NCBI GenBank assembly: GCA_025331565.1
Contig: JAFREQ010000009.1
Location: forward strand, 4,825,501 to 4,889,500
Direction of reading: 5' to 3'
Length of the DNA: 64,000 nt
From: Holacanthus passer
Lineage: Eukaryota > Chordata > Actinopteri > Pomacanthidae
The stretch's first letter is position 1, and each line of letters opens with the position of its first letter. The translations under genes were made by a program, and so were the position numbers. Shown here in pieces: positions 46,844-58,900 of this stretch. The notes under the pieces are model-generated. The model was not told where the DNA came from, did no database searches, and worked only from the letters and a program-made list of their open reading frames with translations.

Positions 46844-49800
46844 ATGTGGACGGAGGTGAAAAACAAGAGCAGGACGGTCATCAACGACGGGAACAGCTCG
46901 AAGGTAAGAAGACAGTAAAGGAAACTGACGCCTGTTGTCGTTATTGAAGTGTGAAGTGTGGCGATCCACCACTGACTGATCCAACTTTACCTGAGTGTGT
47001 GAACGCACCTGGAGCCTTCACTGAGGTTTCATGAAGGTTTTAACCTGGACCTGAAGCTGCTGCAGGAACAAGTCTCGACGCAGCTGCTGTGGAAACATGC
47101 GGGTTACTTTCTTATCTTGCATGTTTTCCACATTGTTGAACTTCCTGCAGAAAGTTTCCAACTCCTGCTGTCAGCTGAATTAGCTCCGTGTCCCAAACAG
47201 ACTATTGTAACTGCACTGAAGTGGCAGATTTTAACCTGCATAAGACAAGTATGTGAGCTGTGGTTTGTTTGTGCTCCACATTTGTTCCTGTTCAAACATG
47301 AATGTTTTGCTGCATTTTCAGATGGTTGACCCAGATCTGCTCACAGGGCAGCTTTTACACACAGTTCAACAGAGGAATGGTGAGCTTGATCTCTTCTGTC
47401 TTCTTCCCATAAGTCGACCAGGGACATCAAAACATCTGGATCATAATACGTCTATAGAACACCTTGTACTCTCTATTTCAAATAAACCAAAGTGCTATAT
47501 GTAATCTACAGGTAGAGAAAATAATTTCATTACCACACGAAAATAGCCTTAGGTTTGAATACCTATATCAGATTAAAGTGCCAGGTAAACAGGGAAATCC
47601 ACTTCAGGTAAATTCCATTTCAGAAGAATGTCAGCTTCACGGGTGGCCGATATGGCCCTAAGATAATATCATGATATTTCATGGTATTTCTGCCATAATT
47701 CTTGACAATATGACAAACTATGGAGTTCAACCTTCCAAAGATTCAACAATGCTTTACTGAGCCGTTGTAGTTTGTCTGCTTGGTTTAGAGCTCACAGTAG
47801 CTGTTGAGCTCTATACTCAACCAGATGCTTCTGCTTGAGGTGGTGAAAGTTTGTTGTATTGCCCCCTTTTATTGTCACAGTCTTCTTGTGCCTCTTACAT
47901 TTTACTGTTCTTTGTTCTACATTTGATCTTTTATAACCAAACCACTTCCACACAACTGTAGTCTCGGGCTGCAACTGATGATTGTTTTCATCTGCAGATT
48001 ATTTTCATGATTAATCATTTTGTCTGTAAAATGCCAAACAATTGTGAAAAATGCTCATCACAAGTTCCCAGAGCTCAAAAAGGCATGTTCAATCTTTTGT
48101 CCAACCAACAGTCCAAAATCATAATTCACTTTCATAAATGACAAAGAAAAGCAGTGAATCCTTATATTTAAGAAGCTGGAACCAGCAAATGTTTGACGTT
48201 GTTGCTTAAAAAAATGACTGAAACGATTAATTGATAATCAGTGCCACGTCATTATGTCGACAAGTTGGAATGTTGCCGTCATCATCATTTAGATTTTTTT
48301 TTTTTTAAATCATATTGAAAGTTATACCAATGTTATCTTGGATGATATGATGCGGCGCACCCTTAAGCAAAACTACCATTAGTTGAGAGCAACACATGGC
48401 AAATAGCAAAGTCCCAGAGCAGCTGAAGCACTGTAGTTGCTGGTCACCGACTAAACTACTGACTGTAGGGAGGGAAGGAGAGTTACACATCTTCTGAGCT
48501 AAAGATGGTTTGGAAGAAATTGCTGCATCCAAATCCATATAATCTCAGGATTTATCATTCAGGTGCTGTTTAGTTCATATATTCTTCACACACACACACA
48601 CACACTTGTATATTAATAATGAGCCATTTAAGTGCTAGGTCATTACATTTTTGTCTCACATGCACATTTTTAATTTAATTTCAAATCCCATATAGTCTTA
48701 TTAATGAATCAGTTATGCCCATAAATTTATCACACACACACACAGTCTTTTATATTGGTTTTGTCGTCAAGTATTTCTGTTCTTTCCCCCATGAAGGTTC
48801 AGTTGCAGCTGCCACTCGTCCCTCTGACTCAGAGGACTCTGTAACCACAAGCAGTGGAATCATCCCTGGTAAGTCCCACTTTGACCAAAATCTGGTGTGT
48901 TTGCAGACCCTTTAAGACCTGTTTCACAGAAAAACAACAGATCGGGCAGATGGACCACCCTGAGCTAACAAAGACCGTCTGTATCACTCAGACTGCAGAG
49001 ACACACAAATACAGGGGAATCGAGTTACGCCACCAACAGCAGAGCAAACAATATTCAGAAACATTTTATTTGGCCGTTCTTTTAGGAGTGTGACTGCAAT
49101 GCAATGGGCGTCGTGTCCTTTGATCAAACTGCTTGTGGTTATTTTCTTTGGCTGTGTCAGAAACCAAGATTTCCCAAAAATACTCTGTTTTGATTCTGGT
49201 GGGTTTTTTTTTAATCATACTCATCAAAAATATAACACTTCCATAACACACACTTCTGTCTGTGTATTTCAGTTCATGCAGTTCTTCCTGCTTATCATTT
49301 GAACCTTGTTCTTGAGAACTTTTGCCCTTTGGTGACCCCTCATGTTTCCCTGTCTCTGTTTGCTTGGGGAGGGTATAGACTACCATGTGTTTCACTGTGA
49401 GAACATGCAGATGTATAAGTGTAAAGGAGACAGAAGGTCTGGGAGTTGAACCTAAAATTAGTGTTTTGTCTTTCAAATAAACGTCAGTTCACCAGACCCA
49501 GACTAGTCATTTGGAAAGGGCAGTGAAATCACCTCACCTCAGGTGTCAGCAGTGGTCAGTAATATTATAAATGCAGGATGGTAGTCAGAGCTCTGAGAGA
49601 TGACATTTACAAACACAGCCTCAGACAGGAGAGGGAGAAATTCCCAAATCACTGAAAGGACTCAAATAGTTTTTTTCTTGCAGATTGTTTTTGATATATA
49701 CTATTTAAAGATGTACATAAAAATGTCACAGTCATATAGTGTATAGTTTTTGTCTTGGGTTAGTCACATGGTTTCTGTAAACTTGCAGAATATATGGCAT

Positions 49801-50207
49801 ACAATGAAATGTGTTCTCATGTATCAGCATATGTGTGGTTGTATTTTAACATGTGCAAATAAACATGTGTATGTATGTTTTTAGGTGCCATTGCGGCCAC
49901 AGTGTTCATTGCCTTTTTACTCGCTCTCTACGCCGTCCTCTGGAAGTGCATGGTGTCACCACCACAACGGTAAAGAACAGACACACAACCTAACTTGATT
50001 TTGCCGGAGCTTCAATTTGATTTTGTTGACTTAGCGATCTTGCAAACTGTCATTCATTCTCCTGCCTTTTAGTGTCACATGTCTGGATATTAAATTGTGT
50101 TACAGTTTTTATTGCAGCTGTCATGTAAACACACTCATTTGTGTTTCCCTTTCAGAAAGCACAGCAAGGTGAGGGTGAGAGTACAACAGAGGACCGGCTC
50201 TGTGTGA
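46844..50207 (+). CDS. uncharacterised 108-residue single-pass membrane protein
   Basis: I cannot name this protein. Five exons join in phase: 46844-46903, 47322-47379, 48797-48868, 49885-49969, 50156-50207. The acceptor of exon 3 could also be nine bases later, in the same frame. The start MWTEVKNKSRTV has no signal peptide. A polar Ser/Thr/Asp-rich stretch (SDSEDSVTTSS) precedes one membrane segment, GAIAATVFIAFLLALYAVLW (about residues 64-83), then a Cys and a basic tail (PPQRKHSKVRVRVQQR) of about 25 residues. By the positive-inside rule the C-terminus should be cytosolic, making it a type III protein. NSS near the N-terminus is a possible glycosylation site. The short exon pattern resembles glycophorin C- or SNORC-like small membrane proteins, but similarity is only general. 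Two short ATGs upstream in the 5' region run out of frame. Confidence 0.68.
47640..48360 (-). mobile_element. hAT-type transposon relic with BED zinc-finger fragment
   Basis: The minus-strand frame at 47792-47974 encodes a BED-finger-like stretch (VVWKWFGYKRSN, KGGNTTNFHHLKQKH). One expected Cys of the CxxC pair is His here (CKRH) and the frame then ends, so it is a dead fragment. Flanks carry alternating atatcatgatatttcatggt-type sequence on the left and ataccaatgttatcttggat on the right, which look like two ends of one element. It sits in intron 2 of the small membrane-protein gene. Exact ends are estimates. Confidence 0.55.
47968..48250. repeat. AT-rich teleost repeat nested inside the BED element
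   Basis: Starts ctgcaactgatgattgtttt and ends cgattaattgataatcagtg. The internal words aaaatgccaaacaattg and aagaagctggaaccagcaaa are shared in reverse with the copy at 15340-15615. Position inside the BED-type relic implies later insertion. Confidence 0.6.
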
Positions 50208-52943
50208 AGACTGGCTTCTGTTCAGCAGCTCATTTCACACCTTAGCGGTTCGGACTCAAATCCGAGAGCAGACCTAATAGATCCAAAGATCAAACCACAA
50301 AAAACTGACTCAAGTGAGTGAATGTGTCAGCTGTTCCTCTCAGCTTTACCATCTGCTGGTGGCTCTGTTGACTCGAAGCTCCATGTTGACGTGAAACACT
50401 TTTTTTGACAAGTCAGATTGTGCTGCTTTTTTTCTTGTTTTTTTTTTTGTTGTTTTCCCATGAACTCTGCACTACTGAGGGACCAGGCGGCTCTGGCCAC
50501 AACTCGTTCCAGTGACCAATAAGCTGTGTGTATGTATGTCTGAGAGAGACATTGTTGTATATTTACTATATGTACATTAAGTTTTGTACCTGCACCAAAT
50601 GACATTTGCCTTTTAAACATATCCTCTATTCTGGCATAGTGTTTTTTTTAAATAATATTCTTGAAATTACATAATGGGCCAATTTACCTCTATTTTAATC
50701 TGCCTTTGCCACTTTAAAATTTTTTTGGGAAAACTCCTAAAGCTGCCAGGATGTTCAGGACAATTAGCTGATCACCTCTTCTTCAGTCTTTTTACAGCAT
50801 TTAGTGTGAAAATCCAGAAATAGATTTTTATATTGTTTTATATTTGTCCTCTGTTGCCCACATTGAAATCCATATGCTTTATTGACTTGGACCAGGATGT
50901 TTTAACTACTGCAGACCTTTGACTCTATTATTAACTGTGACTTATGTTTTTTACTTTTAGTGAATATAAATAAATGGTAAGATCAGTGACTGCGACACAA
51001 TTTGGTGGAATGTCAAATGAGACTCAATCAGTTATTTTTCTTTGTTTCATGGTGTATTAATAAGAAATATTAAGATTTATATGAAATTTTAATGAAACTG
51101 AAGTAAAGACGGGAAAGGGAAAAGTTAAAAGACTCAGACCCACCCTTTGTTTGCCATATACTGTATGAATGTGGTCGCCCGGGCAGGATGGACACATCCT
51201 GCATAACTGGACACAGTCCAGCAGCCACTGAGCCACTCTAATATGATTTTTTGTTAAATGCTACTTGAGCACAGCCACATCACAGCAGACGTCTGACAGT
51301 TTGTTGTTTTCAGAACCTGTTCTGCAACTTATAAAAAACACAGAGCGGAGTTAACCTAGTAATGAGCAGGGAATGTGGGTTGGTGTAACTGGGAAGAGTT
51401 GCAAGGAAATGCTGCTGAATGCATTAGCGCTGAGGTCATGTGACTGTTGATTGATGAGATATGAATCATCATCATCAACAGTGCAATCCCAGCATGTCTT
51501 TGACTCATGAAACTGCGAGTGCATCTCTATTTCTCGAAACATCAAGGTGGAAAGGTGGATGATAGCTGCATTGAACCAAAGATTACACCTTATATGGTTA
51601 TAGAGAAATTCTGATTTACTCACTGAAGATTTGCTCTAAATACAGCCTATATTTCACATTATTTACTTTTTTATATTATACTTAATATGAGACAACTTTC
51701 AGAATATCTATCATCTGTGTAGTTGGTATAGGTTCATTAGAATGATCAGTCATAGATGATGTTCTCAACCTTGAGTTTTTTAAATGGCAATGAGTAAAAA
51801 CATGGGACATTTTCACAGTTTAATAAAACATTGCTTATTTGTACTTAGTAAATAATAGAATAGAAAACCAGTATAAACTTCAATACTTAGTAGTATTATT
51901 ATACTGCAGGTATAGTATATATACAGTTTGTTGTGATGTCACTTGTCCAACAGGGGGCAAACTAAATGAAGCAAGATCATAGCGATACTTTATTTTTACC
52001 TGGATTTCTATTTAGAGCAAAACCAAGACATAGCTGTGTTATTCTTGGATTAGATTACAGTGGCAGTAAATTTAGTAAGCGATTTCCTGCTATAAACCGG
52101 TTCTGTGTGATTCTTGATGTAGCTGCAGAACAATTACACACCTCACTGACTACTTCTTCAGATGCCTTTGAAATGACTAAAACAAAACTGTTATTTCCTT
52201 TGGCACCCGGAAATGCACAAGGTAGTAGCGCACCAGATAAATTCACTTTTTTATTTACAACAAATGTATGTTTTGATATATGAGTCAGATTCCTATCACA
52301 GTAAAAAGAGACTTCTTACCCATCAACCACTAATGGAGGAACTGCAGAAGTCAAGGTTTACAAAGAAAAACTGACCACATCTTCTTTTAACTATTATACC
52401 ACTATGACTGATTTTTTAATTATTATAATGTCAGTCACACATACTTCCTCCTGCTACCTGACAATTCAATACAGATTTTGGTTTTCTCATAAGTATGTTT
52501 TGATAACACCATGCAAGTAATATGAAATATAAAAATTCAACAAGGACTCACAGCTGCTTCATCAGTGCTACCAGTTTCATCCTGTTGATAACATCTGCAG
52601 TTGCTTCACAGTTTACAGTAAGTATTGAGTTTACTTTCACTTGGAACAGCACCAGATTATATTTTGAACTTCCTGCAAAGAAAAACTTGAGTTTAAAATC
52701 CTCTTTAGATTACTTGCTACTGTTTTTTGCTCTATATACAGTAAGTTATGATAAATTCTGCAAGCCACATTTTTCCAATCAAATCACATATAGTATGTTA
52801 AAATGTGGCAGAAATACAAAGGCTTAACATATTTCATTAAAAAAGCTGCAGATTCACATTCTGTATAATGAACAAAGCCTCTATCTACAGTATTTGCACT
52901 CTTGACATTGAGACATGAAATAAAAGTTTGTTGGTCTTCACAC
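50208..52943. other. spacer between the membrane-protein gene and the receptor gene
   Basis: AATAAA at about 50969-50974 may end the plus-strand transcript. The rest is AT-rich. No coding exon was supported; the 105-codon open frame at 51966-52283 resembles nothing I know. The right part (to 52943) is probably the 3' UTR of the receptor gene. Confidence 0.5.
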
Positions 52944-55900
52944 TTAAAAAGTCTCATTGGAGATATAACCAAACACAACATTACATGATTCCTGCAGACT
53001 CTCAAAAGGTTCATTGATTTCGCTGAACATGGCTTGTGTCTCAGACAAATCCCCCTCTGTGACATGAAAATAAGTCTTGTTTGTGACGCATTCCATTTGT
53101 TGAAGGGCCGGTCTGTCCCAGGGCCGTGTGGCTGACTGTGGAGTGTAGTCTGCTTGAAGCAACATACAGGAGAGGGACAAGCTTGAAGGAGAGGACAGAG
53201 TGTTCAGGGGTTCAGGATGATTCAGGGTGGTTGTTTCATCCAGAGGAGGTCTGGTGTTCAGGATCTCAATGTCACAGCTGTGGCACTCCTGCACTTCCTG
53301 AGACTGCAGCCTCGCACAGGTCTGTTCAAATGTAAAGTAAATTCATGTAAATTAATGATTAAACTGGGTAAATTGTCCCAAGTAGTGGATCTACTTTGTA
53401 GTAGGGATTTCCAGGGGAAAACGTTCTGTGTTTACTTTCAATCAGACTCAAAGACAAATATTTCAAATCTTTTCTGTTGAAAATGTTTTTTTCTTTTGGG
53501 AAATTTGTAGTGGATCATGGTCATTGCCCTGAGGGACATTTTTCTTGCAGAATCTGTGTATCACAAATTTACACAGCAGAGATGCTGTGAGCAAAATGTT
53601 ATCATGACCACTTGTCATTATGGACAAAGTATATATCAATAAGATCCAGGCTGACAAATACTGAATTTTCTCTTAACGCTCTTAAAATCTCTTTAGCACC
53701 AACAAATCATTTGCTTTGATTCATGCTTTCTGATCAGCAAAACAGAAAAATTCAGTTATTGTATGTAATTTGCTTATACAGTATCTGTGTGGTGATTAAT
53801 GTGAGTAAAATAAGTCAATTATTGAAATAAAAGAAGTAATGGGCCACCTGAATATGCAGAATCACTTTGAACAAGCGTGGGCATTAAAATAAAGACCACG
53901 TTGTTTATGATGCAGAGTATGTCAGATATAGTTATAGAAATAGTTTAACATTTCCATATTCTCTCTGTATTGTGTACTAAATGTGTCTTATGTTTAGCAC
54001 ACAGGAGCTGTTTCTTCTCTCTGCATGGTTTGGCTGTTTCAGTGGTTTGTCCGTACCTCATGGAGGAAGTCGTCTATCTCAGGAGGTTTAATGTTCATAC
54101 CAGCAGGATAAGCAAATATCCCCTTCAGCCTACTCTTCAGCCTGGAGGAGCAACAGAACAAAAAAAGACGATGGATGAGATCAGCCCCAGGTCGTCTTCT
54201 GCAGGAATGAACGTTTAAGTCAAGATTTAAAGACGAAGCGACTCACGTTCTTCTCCGGGGCCACACGAGAATGATGCAACACAGCAGCAACAAGATGAGA
54301 GTCAGTGTCTTGGCCAAATAAGCAGTGTCTAGCAGAGGAAACAGAAAATGACCAAGTTAAATTCAAGTGTACTGAGATTGTAGAACTTTTATTCAGTTGA
54401 TAAAAACAATAGCAAAATGGATCAATATCGTTGAATTGTTGTATCCCTAGAACCGAACGACATGTTATGGAGCTCACAGTTGATTCTGGTCCTGATGGTG
54501 ATTCTGGCAGGTTGTCCAGGCCCCACTTCAGTGAGAGCGCTCACAGAGAAAACATACTCGCGGTTCTGCTGCAGATCCTCTACAGTCACAGACTTCCTCC
54601 GAGGGTTTGTCACTGACATGTTGAACAGATCTAAATGTACACAAGATAGAAATGCTTTGTTTTCATCATCATAATAATAAACTCAAACCAGTGTTTATCT
54701 GAGATGACTTTTAATGACCAAATAAATCATGATTATCTTCTGCGTATTTTGTTTTTTTAACACGGTGGAGAGCAGTGCAGCATGATGACCTTGCAGCGTA
54801 TCAGATCCTACTTCCTGCGCTGTAACCAGATAACCAGTGATGAATGCCGGATGAGCTGGATCATCCTCATTGTAACGCCACTCCAGTGTCACAGATGAGG
54901 AAGTGCTCTGAACAAGCTCGACCAGACTCGGGGGTGGTACGGATTCTGAAGAAAAGAAGGTGATTTTGAGGAAGGAAGAGAGATAGAATCAGTTAGAATT
55001 AAACTGATGTCAACCTACGGAAACTTTCTATCTGACACCTGCAATGTTGTGCTTGTATGAGAATCTGTTGCTAAAGCTTCGATTCGATAGTAACTGTCTG
55101 TTGTGTCTTTTTTCCCACTCATTTGGCATCTGTAGTTATTGTCTTATCAAATTCAACCTGCTCTTCTGCTCCCAGGCGTCAGTCACTAAATGTAATTCAC
55201 ATTGCCTTCTTGTCTCTGCCGCTGCCTGCTTAATCCTTTTTGTATATCTGACAAACAGGAAAGATGGTGTCTTGCATACAGATGACATCTGGAGGATTAC
55301 TTCATTAGAGCCTCTGCTAAAGACGTCCTGTGTTAAAACCTTTGCTGCCACATCTTATTAAAAGCTTCATTTTTAACCACAAAGACCTCATCTCTCCTGC
55401 AAGATCTCTCCTGCAGTGTGTCTCACTGTCCTGTCTGTTGACATTATTGTTATCAGATGTGCAACTGATTCCAAAAAAGTTGGGATGCTGCGTAAAATAT
55501 AAATTAAACAGAATGTGATGATTTGCTGATCCTTTTTGATATATACTCATTTGAAACAGTGCAAACAGTGCATCATTGTATTTCTTTTAGTACAATTGTT
55601 GATACTTAAATGGTAGCTAAATTGTTAATACTTTTTAAACCTCTCTGTTTATATTGTTCGTTACTATTTAACTGCTTCTATCCTCTTTGCTGCTGTGCAA
55701 TGTGAATTTCCCCGCTGTGGGACGAATAAAGGCATATCTTGTCTTATCTTAAAAACAATATATTCAATGTTTGACCTCATCAACTTCACTGATTTTTGTA
55801 AATATCTGCTTATTCTGAATTTGATGGCAGCAGCATGTTCCAAACAAGTTGGGACGGGAGCAACAAAAGACTGTGAAAGTTGTGGACTGATCCAAAAACA

Positions 55901-58900
55901 CCTGTTTGGATCATTCCACAGGTAAACAGGTTCATTGGTAACAGGTGATAGTATCATGATTGGGTATGAAAGGTTCACAAGCAAGGATGGAGAGAGGTTC
56001 ACCACTTTGTCAAACACATGATTGTATAAAGGAGATTACTACAGTTTGTAAAATCACTGTCAGTAAACGTTTTTGCAAATGATTGCATTCTGATTTGATT
56101 ATGCTTTGCACAGTGTCCCAACTTTTTTGGAATCAGGGTTGTGCGTAAATACATGAACACAGACACACGTATTGGTACAACTCATTCATCACTAATAAAA
56201 CTCACTGAGCTCTTGTGAGTATCCAGTCTGTATCTCCAGTAACTTGTTTCCATTTTCTGTGCATCCATAGATATTAAATGTGTATCTACAGCCTGCGTTG
56301 AAATTTCCTGCAAAATAAATTTATATAACAATGAAAGCCAGCATCTAAAAAAACTCAAAGGATGCACATACAGTGACCACAAATGAAAGCAAACAAACAA
56401 AAACTTACCAGGAGGCAGGGACAATGTGTTGCTCCCTTGTGGCACCTTCATCCATTGCAGAGCACAAGGCATTTTGTTTCCCAAAATGCACCATTCCACA
56501 ATATAGCCACAGGTGGCAATGTCCTGCTCATCCCAGGACAGATTAAAACCAGCATCTGCGCTGCTGCTCAACTGCTTCTCTACAGGGACATTTTCTAGAC
56601 AGAGACACAGATTTCAGACTGATGTGTTGTGAAGGTAAATTCAAAAAGCAATGTGAAAACCACCATCAATAATGAACTATGATCTAAAACGGCAGGAATC
56701 TGAGCTTTAGATCACCATCAACATCTAATCGTCCAATACATTTTGCAAAATGATAGACATACAAGCTTAAAAATAAAATAAAATTAAAAGTACGCTTCAT
56801 ATGTTAGAGGTGTTGCTCGCCTCCATTGTCCATCTTTGTTATGGTGATGCGAGCAGGCACGCTGGAGCCAGTGTGGACAACAGCCTTGATGGTGATGTCA
56901 CACCGTCCTGGATCGATGAAGACCTGTGTCTGGGTTTGCTCACTGTCCATCCGTTTGGTGGCGTTTTTGCCGTACTGTGACCACTGAACTGTGTAGCCTT
57001 GGATGTTCACCGGAACTGCTGAGCCAGGAACATACTGAGAACAAAGATGGTTATGAAAGCTGAGAATAGTTCACACTGTGGTGACATTTATTCCTCTAAT
57101 TAAACCAAACAGAAACTTTGTGTGCTATCACACCAATATTTTTGCCATAATAAAACATCTGGAGGAAAACAGACGAGCTTAGAGGCTTACTGGAGTCCAT
57201 GATAGAGTAACTTGACGACTGCTCGGGTGGAGCATCTGCTTTACTTTCCACCATACATCCAAGGTCACCAATGGATCTGAGGAAAGCACATGAAGATTTC
57301 TTAAGGCATCACAGGAATGGGAGTTCATTCAGTACCAGTGTCAGTGCACTTGTTCTAAGACTGTTGTACTACCAGTAGTTTGGCCTTGAACCAACTTTGT
57401 GATGTGACTTGTCTTGTTGCCTCAGCTGTTCATTGTCTGCTTAAAATAAAGTATGTAAAAAAAGACAAGTAATTCCGGGAAGAAAAAATAACTTTTCTAG
57501 TAGTTGGATATTATGCAACCATGATGTCCTGGGGTCCTGAATGTTGAAGGGTTATTTATTGCCTGATGTAGTCTCGGCCTGTGGTGAGGTGACGCTGCAT
57601 ACACCATATTATCCTGATCATACTCACAGGTTGTGAAGGATATGGGCTGAGTCCATGCTCCCCAGAACTTGCCATTGGCAGAGCAGCGTACCCTGGTAGA
57701 GTAGCGGTTGTTGGGAAGCAAATGTTCCAGTTTGACTTTGCAGAGACCACTATTGCAGCTCAGCTGTTACACACACACACACAGATGGAAGGTTACAAAA
57801 AACATGCACTAAAATGTTCAACTTTCAAATCTGCACTATGAATGTTTTACCAGACTGAAGTCACCTCTGTGGTGCTGCCTGGGTCTGTAGTGACCTGACA
57901 GAGGAAGTTCGGTTGAGCCAACTTCCCCTGTATGATCCAGGACATAGTGGTGTCTGTCACCCCGGGGTTCACTCTGTCCCACTCCACGACAGGAGACACT
58001 AATGGCAACACACACATGAAATCCACACATGTGATAAAACACATATCTAAGGGCATGCTGAATCTTTAGGCCTTCAAAACACTATAAAAAGCAACCACAT
58101 ATACTGTGTGTTCCAGACTTTGTTTGGATGTTTGCGTGACCTCTGACCTCTGTCAGAGATGTTGAAAATGTAGCTCTCTCTCTCCTCTCCCAGCTGGTCC
58201 TTCACCATCACACTGATCTTGTATTCTTCCAACTGTGGGATGGCCGGGAAAGTACAAGACGACTGCTCGCAGTTGATGGGAGACTGATCTGAGTTCCTGT
58301 GTTTTCAACAACAAAGAAGAGACATCCAGTTTGGTATCAAAGTATCAAAGTATCAAAGCTGGAAGAACATTTCTCAAAGCATACATGCTGTGCATAATGG
58401 ACCAGTATTTACAAAAAACACTGCCACGTATGGCTGATGTTCTGAATGCTTGGTTAATGTTTGGACTTACTCTATGTGGAGAGTTTGTGTTTGCCTGTTG
58501 CGATCGTATGGCGAACGCTTTCTCCCTGAATCCCAGGTGCAAGTGACAGTTGTCATGTCTGAGGTCTCACAGTGGAGGTTTCTGGGCTTCTGGGAAGGAA
58601 CTATAGCATGCGTGCACACACACACACACACACACACACTATACATCTATGTAAAAGTTCTTTGGAAAAAAATGATATAAAGAATGTAATTAAAAATAAT
58701 AAGAATTCAAACTTACAACTGACATAGTTCCAGATATAAGTGATCTTGCCTGTTGTATCACTGCAGCTGAGGAGAAGAGCTTTAATCATTACTGATGGGA
58801 TGACCAGTTTGTCTACAGAGATGGCCTTGACTCTGTCTCCAAGGCTGATAAGAGGGTATTTGTTGTTATTGAAGGTGATGCTGGTAATATTTACTCCTCT

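Noticed and set aside
51966..52283. 105-codon plus-strand open frame between genes
   Set aside because: No recognised domain, no promoter or splice support; compatible with chance, though not excluded.
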